A DNA stretch of 10,520 nucleotides from an uncultured Altererythrobacter sp. (GTDB lineage Bacteria; Pseudomonadota; Alphaproteobacteria; Sphingomonadales; Sphingomonadaceae): positions 1-10,520 of the forward strand of contig CAMPIA010000029.1 in NCBI GenBank assembly GCA_946886175.1, given 5' to 3'. A program made the position numbers and the translations under genes. Shown here one piece after another: positions 1 through 6,284 of the stretch. The notes under the pieces were generated by a model. The model worked only from the letters and a program-made list of their open reading frames with translations, was not told where the DNA came from and ran no database searches. Every line of letters starts with the position of its first letter. Within the stretch, counting starts at the first letter, position 1.

Positions 1-1
1 C

Positions 2-1162
2 GACAGCGAATTCATGCCGCCGATCCCGATGAACGTGGCCGAGGAATGGCTGAAGAAACGGCTCGAGGCGACCTCGCCCGGCCGCAAGCTGATCAACAGC
101 CGCATGTCGAACATCACCGAGGACAAGCCCGAGCAGGGCCGCTCGAAGTGTCAGTTCCGTTCGCAGTGCGGGCGCGGCTGCTCGTTCGGATCCTATTTCT
201 CGACGCAGTCGGTCACACTCCCTGCAGCGCGTGCGACCGGACGGCTGACGTTGCGCTCGGACGCGGTGGTCAGCAATCTCGAATACGATCCGCAGACCAG
301 GCGGGTCACCGGCGTGCGCGTGATCGACACGCAAACCAACCAGGCCGAGGTGATCGAGGCGCGGCTCGTGTTCCTCTGCGCCTCGGCGATGGCCTCGACC
401 CAAATCCTGATGAACTCCCGCATTCCGGGCACGGGCAGGAGCCACTTCGACGCCAGCGGGACGCTGGGCCGCTATGTCATGGACCATATCTTCCGGGTCG
501 GCATTTCGGGCGATATCGCCGGGATGACCGACTACATCGAATACGGCCGCCGCCCCGGCGGGGTCTATATCCCCCGCTTCCGCAATGTCGGCGGCGAGGA
601 AGGGATCGGCTTCAAGCGCGGCTACGGCTACCAGGGCAGCGCCTACCGCCCGGCCGCCGGGCCGGAGGGCTTCGGCGCTTCGATGAAGCACGGCATGCGC
701 AAGTACGCGCCGTGGCGGTTCGGGATGATGGCGTTCGGCGAATGCCTGCCTTACGAGGACAATCGCGTTTCGCTGAGCGACACCGAAGTCGATCGTTTCG
801 GCATCCCGCTGATGCGTTTCGACGTCACGTTCCGCGACAACGAGATCCGCATGATGGACGACGCGCGCAGCGAAGGCGAAGCGATGCTGCGCCGGGCGGG
901 GTTGACCAATGTCTCGAGCTATCGCGGCGAGCACGTGCCGGGCGACGCGATTCACGAGATGGGCGGCGCGCGCATGGGCGCCGATCCGCGCCGGTCGGTG
1001 CTCAACAAGTGGAGCCAGGCGCACGACGCGGCGAACCTCTTCGTCACCGACGGCTCGCAGATGGCCTCGGTCTCGTGCGTCAATCCGTCGGTCACCTTCA
1101 TGGCACTGACGGCGCGCGCTGCGGACTACGCGGTCAAGCAGCTGGAGGCGGGGGTTATCTGA
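2..1162 (+). CDS. GMC-family FAD-dependent sugar/polyol dehydrogenase, C-terminal part (5' end outside window)
   Basis: The frame is open from the window edge, so the N-terminal FAD-binding Rossmann motif lies upstream; the ATG at 14 is an internal Met. 386 residues are visible. From the first visible codon, residues 50, 56 and 60 are cysteines ([11 protein letters not shown]), followed by a family-typical stretch ([19 protein letters not shown]). The C-terminal GMC_oxred_C domain carries HEMGGARMG (His codon 953-955) and [16 protein letters not shown], which supply the usual His and His/Asn catalytic pair. The family oxidises a hydroxyl of sugars or polyols with FAD. The C-x5-C-x3-C spacing resembles the 3Fe-4S site of bacterial FAD-glucose/gluconate/fructose dehydrogenase large subunits, so a membrane electron-transfer enzyme, possibly a glycoside 3-dehydrogenase, is plausible. 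Substrate is unknown; small and cytochrome subunits are not visible. Family call is firm, substrate is inference. Confidence 0.93.
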   Translation, partial: DSEFMPPIPMNVAEEWLKKRLEATSPGRKLINSRMSNITEDKPEQGRSKCQFRSQCGRGCSFGSYFSTQSVTLPAARATGRLTLRSDAVVSNLEYDPQTRRVTGVRVIDTQTNQAEVIEARLVFLCASAMASTQILMNSRIPGTGRSHFDASGTLGRYVMDHIFRVGISGDIAGMTDYIEYGRRPGGVYIPRFRNVGGEEGIGFKRGYGYQGSAYRPAAGPEGFGASMKHGMRKYAPWRFGMMAFGECLPYEDNRVSLSDTEVDRFGIPLMRFDVTFRDNEIRMMDDARSEGEAMLRRAGLTNVSSYRGEHVPGDAIHEMGGARMGADPRRSVLNKWSQAHDAANLFVTDGSQMASVSCVNPSVTFMALTARAADYAVKQLEAGVI

Positions 1163-1174
1163 CCTCCGGGATGC

Positions 1175-1198
1175 GGGCCGCGATTGACATCGCGGCCC
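1175..1198 (+). terminator. Perfect 10-bp hairpin after the GMC gene, probable terminator
   Basis: GGGCCGCGAT (1175-1184) and ATCGCGGCCC (1189-1198) are exact inverted complements around a 4-nt TGAC loop, 12 nt after the GMC stop codon. The stem is strong and GC-rich. The downstream tract (ATCTCCGCTTACC) is only weakly T-rich, so termination may be inefficient. A perfect TTGACA (1184-1189) sits across the loop and may serve as a -35 for the next gene. Confidence 0.6.
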
Positions 1199-1212
1199 AT
1201 CTCCGCTTACCT
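1184..1212 (+). promoter_or_regulatory. Possible promoter of the ROK regulator gene
   Basis: TTGACA at 1184-1189 is a perfect -35. Seventeen bases on lies TTACCT (1207-1212), a poor -10. A better-looking TAAAAT at 1212-1217 is 22 bases from the -35, too far. The locally AT-rich stretch 1207-1243 contrasts with the GC-rich surroundings. The -35 is embedded in the terminator hairpin of the upstream gene, so it could be coincidental. Confidence 0.35.
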
Positions 1213-1215
1213 AAA

Positions 1216-1236
1216 ATCGAATTATTAAAGCGCCAT
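1216..1236. promoter_or_regulatory. Candidate ROK operator, copy 1 (upstream of the ROK gene)
   Basis: This 21-bp AT-rich element has the form ATC-N-AAT-N-A-N-T-N-AA-N3-CCAT. It matches the element at 4011-4031 at 14 of 21 ungapped positions. It starts 4 bp after the possible -10 of the ROK gene, where a bound repressor would cover the start site. ROK regulators (Mlc, NagC, XylR) typically bind AT-rich sites of about this size and often autoregulate. The match is direct observation; the operator role is inference. Confidence 0.45.
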
Positions 1237-1309
1237 TTTTTATGAGGTGCTGTCCGGTTGGCGTCGTGCGGTCGTCGGGCGTACGGACGGCTCGGAGGAC
1301 TACCCAGCG

Positions 1310-2548
1310 ATGCCCCCCCATTTGCCTGACCGCGACCGCCGACAGGCGGCGACAAGCGGGACCGACGTGCGCAACGCGCGGCTCACGCTCAGTCTTTCGG
1401 GCACGAATCTGGAGCGGGCTGGCGACTACAACCAGCGCATCGTGCTTCAGGCCATTCGGCTGACCGACGAGACCACCCGCAGCGAGCTTGCGCGGGTGAC
1501 CGGGCTCACGCCGCCGACGATCGTCAACATCACCAGGCGGCTGATCGACATGGGCCTGGTCAAGCCGGCGGGCCGCCTGCAGGGCAAGCGCGGCCAGCCG
1601 GCGATGCGGATCGTGATCGATCCCGACGGGGCCTTCGCGGTCGGGCTCAACATCGACCGCGACCACATCACGCTGGTCACGCTGGACCTCGCAGGCCGCA
1701 TCCGCAGCCGCCACACGCGCGAGATCGCCTTCGCGTTGCCGGAAACGGTCGTGGACCACGTCCGCGAGACGCTGCCCGGGCTGCTCGAGGAAGGCGGCGT
1801 CGACGGCGCGCGAATCCTCGGCGTCGGGGTTGCGCTGCCCGACGATCTCGGCCGGATCGCGCTCCCGCAGCGGCCCAAAGAATACGAGGCATGGGACGGG
1901 ATCGGTCTGGGCGAACTGCTTGGCGACGTGCTCCCCTGGCCGCTCTACGCCGACAACGATGCGGCATCGGCGGCGCTCGGCGAAGTGCACCTGGGCAACG
2001 GGATGGCGAGCCCGAGCTTCTTCTATGTGCTGATCAGCGCGGGGCTCGGCGGCGGGCTGGTGGTCGATCGCAACTATGTGCGCGGCGCGGATTCCCGCTC
2101 GGGCGAAATCTGGGCGATGCCCGATCCGCAGCGCGAGGGCGCGAACGTGCAGGACACCGTCTCGCTGCTGGCGCTCTACGCCCGGCTGGAGGCCGCGGGT
2201 TACGAAGTCGATCGGCCCGAGGCGCTGCTCGACGGGCCTCCCGACAAGCAGGCGGTGATCGTGCAGTGGCTCGACGATGCCGCCGACGTGCTCGTCCAGC
2301 CGCTGATTGCGGTCAACTGCCTGATCAATCCCGCCGCGATCCTGATCGGCGGTCGGTTGCCGGGCAAGCTGGTCGATGCGCTGGTCGAGCGGCTCAACGC
2401 CCGGATGGCGGGGCGTAAGCTGCCTGTCGTCGCGCCGGTGCGGCGGGCGGAATCGGCCGACGACGCGTCGGCGATCGGGGCGGCGATCATCCCCTTCCTC
2501 GACCATGTCCTGCCTTCGGAATCGATCCTGATGCAGGCGGGCCGCTAA
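1310..2548 (+). CDS. ROK-family transcriptional regulator
   Basis: 412 residues. An N-terminal winged HTH (about residues 40-100: DYNQRIVLQAIR, then SELARVTGLTPPTIVNITRR, with a GKRGQP wing) precedes a ROK sugar-kinase fold. The fold retains a degenerate phosphate-loop strand (GLNIDRDHITLVTLD), the active-site-like DND (D215-D217, followed by AASAALGE) and a Gly-rich turn (SAGLGGGLV). After GEIW (265-268) the usual H-x-C-x-C-G-x2-G-C zinc motif is missing, the sequence continuing AMPDPQREGANVQD. It is therefore a DNA-binding regulator, likely a sugar-responsive repressor, not an evident kinase. The ATG at 1310 was chosen for its GGAGG (1294-1298, 11 nt upstream); an in-frame GTG at 1247 would add 21 unlikely residues. 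The 3' end lies 16 bp from the convergent transporter gene. Likely target: this mannose locus (inference from context and the shared 21-bp element). Confidence 0.92.
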   Translation: MPPHLPDRDRRQAATSGTDVRNARLTLSLSGTNLERAGDYNQRIVLQAIRLTDETTRSELARVTGLTPPTIVNITRRLIDMGLVKPAGRLQGKRGQPAMRIVIDPDGAFAVGLNIDRDHITLVTLDLAGRIRSRHTREIAFALPETVVDHVRETLPGLLEEGGVDGARILGVGVALPDDLGRIALPQRPKEYEAWDGIGLGELLGDVLPWPLYADNDAASAALGEVHLGNGMASPSFFYVLISAGLGGGLVVDRNYVRGADSRSGEIWAMPDPQREGANVQDTVSLLALYARLEAAGYEVDRPEALLDGPPDKQAVIVQWLDDAADVLVQPLIAVNCLINPAAILIGGRLPGKLVDALVERLNARMAGRKLPVVAPVRRAESADDASAIGAAIIPFLDHVLPSESILMQAGR

Positions 2549-2564
2549 GCCCAGGGCGAACTGG

Positions 2565-3938
2565 TCAGGTCCGCGCGATACGGCCCGCCATGTCGTCGAG
2601 GTCGATGCCGCGGGTCTCGGGAAAGACCGCCGCGACGACCACGAACTGGACCACCATCGCCACCGCGAAGATCGCGAACGGGGCACCGGGCGACCATGCC
2701 ACCAGCACCGGGAATAGGCCGGCGATCAGCGCGTTCATGAGCCAGTGCGTGCTCGCCCCCAGCGCGCTGCCCCGGGCGCGGACCGGGGTGGGAAAGACCT
2801 CCGAGATATAGACCCAGATGACCGCGCCCTGGCTGGTGGCGAAGAAGGCGATGAAACCGACCAGCGCCGGCAGCATCGCGGCGGTCCCGAGCGCGCCGAA
2901 CATCACCCCGGCCGCGACCGAGAGGCACAGCGCCATGCCGGCGGCGCCGATCAGCAGCAGCGTCTTGCGCCCCAGCCGGTCGATCAGCGCCATGCCGACG
3001 AGCGTGAACGCGAGGTTGGCGAGGCCGATCATGACCGCCTGCCGGTCCGGGGAGAGCGAGCCGGCGCGCGCGAAGATGTCGTTCAGGTAATAGAGGACCG
3101 CGTTGATGCCGGCCATCTGATTGAACACCGCCACCAGGATCGCGAGCGTCATCGGGCGGCGATGGCGGCGCCACGAGAGCGCCCCTCCCGGCGGGTCGCG
3201 TCGGAGCGCGTGTTCGACGCGCTGCAGCTCGGCGCTGGTCGCGGCGGGGGAGGTGCCGATGCGCGCCAGCGCGTCGACGGCTTCGTCGCGGCGCCCCTTC
3301 GCGACCAGCCAGCGCGGGCTGTTGGGGATCGCGAACAGCAGGACGAAGAACAGCAGGGCAGGGGCAGCGGTGACGCCCAGCTTCCAGCGCCAGGCGGCTT
3401 CGCCGATGTCCATGCCCGCGATGGTCGCATTGCTGAGATAGGCGACGAGGATCCCGATCACGATCATCAGCTGGAACAGTCCGACCAGGATGCCGCGATG
3501 CCGAGGCGGTGCGATCTCGGCGATGTAGACCGGCGCGAGGACCGAGGAGCCCCCGATCGCCAATCCGCACAGGAAACGGAAGAACAGGAACAACGGCCAG
3601 TTGGGCGCGAGTGCGCAGCCGAGCCCCGCGACGAAGTAGAACGCGGCGAGCACCCGCAGGCTGTTGCGGCTGCCGATCGCATCGCCCGGCTTGCCCGCGA
3701 ACATCGCGCCGACCAGCGTGCCCCACAGTGCCGCCGAAACGGTGATGCCGAGCGTTTCGGGGCTCAGCGCGAACAGGCCGGTGAGGTCGGTGGTGACGCC
3801 TGCGATGACCGCCGTGTCGAACCCGAACAGCAGGCCCGCCAGCGCCGCGGTGCCGATCGCCGCTGCCAGTGTACCGCCCATCATGCGGCCATCCGTGCCG
3901 GTGCCGCGCGAGACCTCGCGCTCGTCCGTACCCCTCAT
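2565..3938 (-). CDS. Sugar-porter family MFS transporter (sugar:H+ symporter)
   Basis: 457 residues with about 12 hydrophobic segments, a normal length for the family. Sugar-porter signatures appear in order: GFDTAVIAG in TM1 (39-47, the GYDTGVISG equivalent), RFLCGLAIGG, PVYIAEIAP, PNSPRWL (from P205), FNQMAGINAVLYY (F272; the QxxGxN sugar-binding segment with Q274), DRLGRK, ISEVFPTPVRARG, and C-terminal PETRG (from P440). These resemble XylE/GalP/GlcP. It probably imports a monosaccharide with protons across the inner membrane; mannose or glucose is inferred from the neighbouring isomerase. The start at 3938 follows GGGAGAGAG on the minus strand. The gene diverges from the isomerase operon and converges on the ROK gene. 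It probably has its own promoter and the 21-bp candidate operator at 4011-4031. Substrate cannot be fixed from sequence. Confidence 0.93.
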   Translation of the reverse strand: MRGTDEREVSRGTGTDGRMMGGTLAAAIGTAALAGLLFGFDTAVIAGVTTDLTGLFALSPETLGITVSAALWGTLVGAMFAGKPGDAIGSRNSLRVLAAFYFVAGLGCALAPNWPLFLFFRFLCGLAIGGSSVLAPVYIAEIAPPRHRGILVGLFQLMIVIGILVAYLSNATIAGMDIGEAAWRWKLGVTAAPALLFFVLLFAIPNSPRWLVAKGRRDEAVDALARIGTSPAATSAELQRVEHALRRDPPGGALSWRRHRRPMTLAILVAVFNQMAGINAVLYYLNDIFARAGSLSPDRQAVMIGLANLAFTLVGMALIDRLGRKTLLLIGAAGMALCLSVAAGVMFGALGTAAMLPALVGFIAFFATSQGAVIWVYISEVFPTPVRARGSALGASTHWLMNALIAGLFPVLVAWSPGAPFAIFAVAMVVQFVVVAAVFPETRGIDLDDMAGRIART

Positions 3939-4010
3939 TCGCTCTCTCCCGCCGGTCGAGCTTTGGCGCTCGCCCTGATCGGCGGAGAGGATGCCACAAA
4001 GCCGCATTCG

Positions 4011-4031
4011 ATCAAATAAATTAATTTCCAT
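4011..4031. promoter_or_regulatory. Candidate ROK operator, copy 2 (transporter/isomerase intergenic region)
   Basis: This is the second copy of the 21-bp AT-rich element, sharing ATC-N-AAT-N-A-N-T-N-AA-N3-CCAT with 1216-1236. It contains a perfect 10-bp palindrome, AAATTAATTT (4018-4027). It lies immediately downstream of a possible minus-strand -10 (4038-4033), across the expected transporter start site. It also lies between the two divergent transcription units, so it could control both. The assignment as an operator is inference. Confidence 0.5.
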
Positions 4032-4032
4032 T

Positions 4033-4060
4033 ATTATCTTGACGGGCCGCCCTCCGGCAA
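4033..4060 (-). promoter_or_regulatory. Possible sigma-70-type promoter of the sugar-porter gene
   Basis: On the minus strand, TTGCCG (4060-4055, four of six consensus bases) and GATAAT (4038-4033, five of six) are separated by 16 bp. The expected start is near 4026, inside the candidate operator, leaving a leader of roughly 90 nt before the ATG at 3938. No equally good plus-strand promoter was found for the isomerase operon in 4032-4154. A plus-strand TTGACG at 4039-4044 has no credible -10 at 16-18 bp. Confidence 0.45.
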
Positions 4061-4143
4061 GGCACCACTTCGCAAATCGGACGCTGCGCCCACGAGCGCT
4101 TGGGGGTCCGAGAGCGCCCGCGCCGCAACGACGGCGGGGCAAT

Positions 4144-4150
4144 GGGAGAG
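4144..4150 (+). promoter_or_regulatory. Ribosome binding site fixing the GTG start of the isomerase gene
   Basis: GGGAGAG lies 4 nt before GTG 4155, with core GGAG (4145-4148) 6 nt away. The nearby ATG at 4142 is in another frame, so the GTG is preferred. Confidence 0.7.
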
Positions 4151-4154
4151 GATC

Positions 4155-4982
4155 GTGCCGGCAACCTTGCTTGCGACGCATCGCGTGGAAAAGCCCTGGG
4201 GGCGCCGCCATCTGTGGGGTCTGTTCGCCAATCCCGCGCCGGGCGGCGAGCCGGTCGGCGAGGTATGGTTCCAGGCGCCGGGCGACAGCGAACCCGACCT
4301 GCTGATCAAGTATCTCTTCACCAGCGAGAAGCTCTCGGTCCAGGTCCACCCCGACGACGATCAGGCGCACGCGCGCGGGCTTCCGCGCGGGAAGGACGAA
4401 TGCTGGCTGATCCTCGATGCTGCGCCCGATTCGACGATCGCCGTCGGCACCCGGGAGCCGGTCGGCGCCGAAGCGCTGCGGCAGGCCGCGCTCGACGGCA
4501 GCATCGAGGGCCTGCTCGACTGGAAGCCGGTAAAGGCAGGCGATTTCCTCTATTCGGCCTCGGGCACGGTCCACGCCATCGGCGCCGGGCTCACGCTGAT
4601 CGAGGTCCAGCAGAATTCCGAGACGACCTACCGGCTCTACGACTACGGCCGCCCGCGCGAACTCCATCTGGATGACGGGATCGCGGTCGCCGACGCGCGG
4701 CCCTACGTTCCTTGCCCGCCCGCGCGCCAGTTGGACGCGGGTCGCACGGTGCTGGTCGAGGGCCCGAAGTTCGTGCTCGAGCAACTGGGTGGCGGCGCGC
4801 GCGAGATCGCGCTGCCCGAGGGGGTCACCGCCTGGCTCGTCCCGGTTGCGGGCACGGGCGAGGCCGGCGGCGTCGCCTTCGCGGCCGGGGAATGCCTGGC
4901 GCTCACCGGCACCGTGCGGCTCGACGCCGAACCCGCTGCGAAGCTGCTGCTGGCCTATCCGGGCGAAAGGATTCTTCCATGA
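4155..4982 (+). CDS. manA: Class I mannose-6-phosphate isomerase (short, ManA-type)
   Basis: 275 residues from a GTG start, matching the short bacterial class I (cupin-fold) isomerases. The enzyme interconverts mannose-6-phosphate and fructose-6-phosphate in the cytoplasm using a metal ion, usually Zn. Visible signatures: KPWG near the N-terminus, SVQVHPDD with metal ligands Q63 and H65, KDECW with ligand E82, SGTVHAIGAG with ligand H140, and the ETTYRLYDYGR strand with R160 near the phosphate or active site. The C-terminal cupin-like half is less conserved. It leads a plus-strand cluster whose next start overlaps its stop (ATGA), implying translational coupling with the permease. Its presence is the best evidence that the locus handles mannose. 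No mannokinase is visible in the window, so the phosphorylated substrate must be made elsewhere or downstream. No key residue appears lost. Confidence 0.93.
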   Translation: MPATLLATHRVEKPWGRRHLWGLFANPAPGGEPVGEVWFQAPGDSEPDLLIKYLFTSEKLSVQVHPDDDQAHARGLPRGKDECWLILDAAPDSTIAVGTREPVGAEALRQAALDGSIEGLLDWKPVKAGDFLYSASGTVHAIGAGLTLIEVQQNSETTYRLYDYGRPRELHLDDGIAVADARPYVPCPPARQLDAGRTVLVEGPKFVLEQLGGGAREIALPEGVTAWLVPVAGTGEAGGVAFAAGECLALTGTVRLDAEPAAKLLLAYPGERILP

Positions 4983-6244
4983 CACGGCAAACCGAACCCG
5001 GCACGCGCTGGACTTTCGCCTACATCACCATGCTGTTCTTCATCTGGGGGGCGGTGACCTCGGTCAACGACATCCTGATCCCGGCGGTGAAGGCGATCTT
5101 CTCGCTCAGCGACACCGAAAGTTTCCTGACCCAGTTCGCGTTCTTCATGGCCTACGGCGTGGTTTCGCTGCCCGCCGCGGCGATCATGGGGCGGCTGGGC
5201 GCGGCGAACTCGATCATCCTCGCGCTCGCGACGATGATCGTCGGATGCCTGATCATGCCGCTCGCGACGATCGTGCGCGCCTATCCGATCGTGCTGGTCG
5301 GGCTGTTCGTGATCGCATCCGGCATCACGCTGCTGCAGGTCGCGGCCAATCCCCTGTCGGCCTCGCTCGGGCGGCCCGAGCGTTCGCACTTCCGGCTGGT
5401 GCTGAGCCAGGCATTCAATTCGCTCGGCACGGTGATCGCGCCCTATCTCGCAGCGCGCACGCTGCTGCAGGGCGGCTTGTTCGATGAAGGCCCGGTGACG
5501 GAAGCGAAGATCGCCTATTCGCTCGGCCGGATCGACGTCGCCTATGTGTTCATCGCGCTGCTGATCGCCGCGCTCGCGCTGATGATCTGGCGCGTTCGCC
5601 ACCAGATTGCCGCCGCGGCGCCCCCGCCCGAAGTGGGCACCAGGGTGTCGAGCGCGTTCTCCTCGCGCTGGGCGCTGGCGGGGGCGCTGTCGATCTTCCT
5701 CTACGTCGGCGCCGAAGTCGCGATCGGCAGCGTAATGGTCAATTTCCTCGAGCAGTCCGACGTGTTCGCGGTCACCGCCGCGCAGGCGGGCAGCTTCGTC
5801 AGCCTGTACTGGCTGGGGGCGATGATCGGCCGGTTCATCGGATCGGGCCTGCTCTACAAGTTGCCCGCGGGCCCGCTGCTCGCCGGAGCGGCAGTCGCGG
5901 CGGCGCTGCTGTGTCTTACGATCAGCCAGATCACCGGGCCGGTGGCGGGCGTGCTCGCGATCTCGGTCGGGCTGTTCAATTCGATCATGTTCCCGGTGAT
6001 CTTCTCGCTGACGATCGCGCGCTCCACCGCGCCGCAATCGGCGACCTCGGGGCTGCTGTGCATGGCGATCGTGGGCGGCGCCTTCGTGCCGCTCGCGTTC
6101 GCGCAGGTCGCAGACATCAGCGGCAGCCGCTTCCTCGCCTTCCTGGTGCCGATGGCCTGCTACCTCGTCATCGCACTCTTCGGCTGGCGCGCTTCGCGCG
6201 TGCCCGCAGCCGACCGCGAGGCGCAGCCGGTCTCGGCGCACTGA
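4979..6244 (+). CDS. FHS-family (FucP/GGP-type) MFS sugar permease
   Basis: 421 residues, about 12 hydrophobic segments. Signatures of the fucose-galactose-glucose:H+ symporter family include FFIWGAVTSVNDILIP in TM1 (D31 equivalent to the FucP proton-relay Asp) and ITLLQVAANPLSASLG (Q120 to P125). FucP has ETAANP at the second motif; the Gln here is typical of the glucose/galactose and related branch. It imports a free hexose across the inner membrane; mannose is inferred from the coupled isomerase. Its ATG overlaps the isomerase stop by 4 nt (ATGA). The longer open frame upstream is shadow sequence inside the isomerase gene. The 40-nt gap to the GH92 gene contains no clear terminator, so the genes are probably co-transcribed. 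It belongs to a different MFS subfamily from the minus-strand sugar porter. Confidence 0.92.
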   Translation: MTRQTEPGTRWTFAYITMLFFIWGAVTSVNDILIPAVKAIFSLSDTESFLTQFAFFMAYGVVSLPAAAIMGRLGAANSIILALATMIVGCLIMPLATIVRAYPIVLVGLFVIASGITLLQVAANPLSASLGRPERSHFRLVLSQAFNSLGTVIAPYLAARTLLQGGLFDEGPVTEAKIAYSLGRIDVAYVFIALLIAALALMIWRVRHQIAAAAPPPEVGTRVSSAFSSRWALAGALSIFLYVGAEVAIGSVMVNFLEQSDVFAVTAAQAGSFVSLYWLGAMIGRFIGSGLLYKLPAGPLLAGAAVAAALLCLTISQITGPVAGVLAISVGLFNSIMFPVIFSLTIARSTAPQSATSGLLCMAIVGGAFVPLAFAQVADISGSRFLAFLVPMACYLVIALFGWRASRVPAADREAQPVSAH

Positions 6245-6284
6245 AGCGATTTCGAAGTTCAATTTTTCGGGAAAGAGGGACCTG

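Noticed and set aside
1247..1309. Alternative upstream GTG start for the ROK gene.
   Set aside because: It has no good ribosome binding site, adds low-complexity residues, and starts only 11 bp after the candidate operator; ATG 1310 has GGAGG upstream.
1310..2548. ROK protein as the missing mannokinase of the locus.
   Set aside because: It has a clear N-terminal HTH, a degenerate phosphate-binding loop and no zinc motif, so a regulator is far more likely.
2549..2564. Bidirectional terminator between the convergent ROK and sugar-porter genes.
   Set aside because: Only a 4-bp CCAG/CTGG stem is visible in and beside the 16-bp gap, with no T-tract on either strand.
4039..4067. Plus-strand promoter for the isomerase operon starting with TTGACG.
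   Set aside because: No acceptable -10 lies 16-18 bp downstream (GCACCA region).
4084..4120. Possible structured leader or riboswitch upstream of the isomerase gene.
   Set aside because: Only short 5-bp GCGCT/AGCGC pairings are seen, and no known riboswitch core could be recognised.
6250..6270. Third copy of the 21-bp candidate operator in the permease-GH92 gap.
   Set aside because: Only about 9 of 21 positions match, mostly A/T runs; this is what local AT-richness would give.
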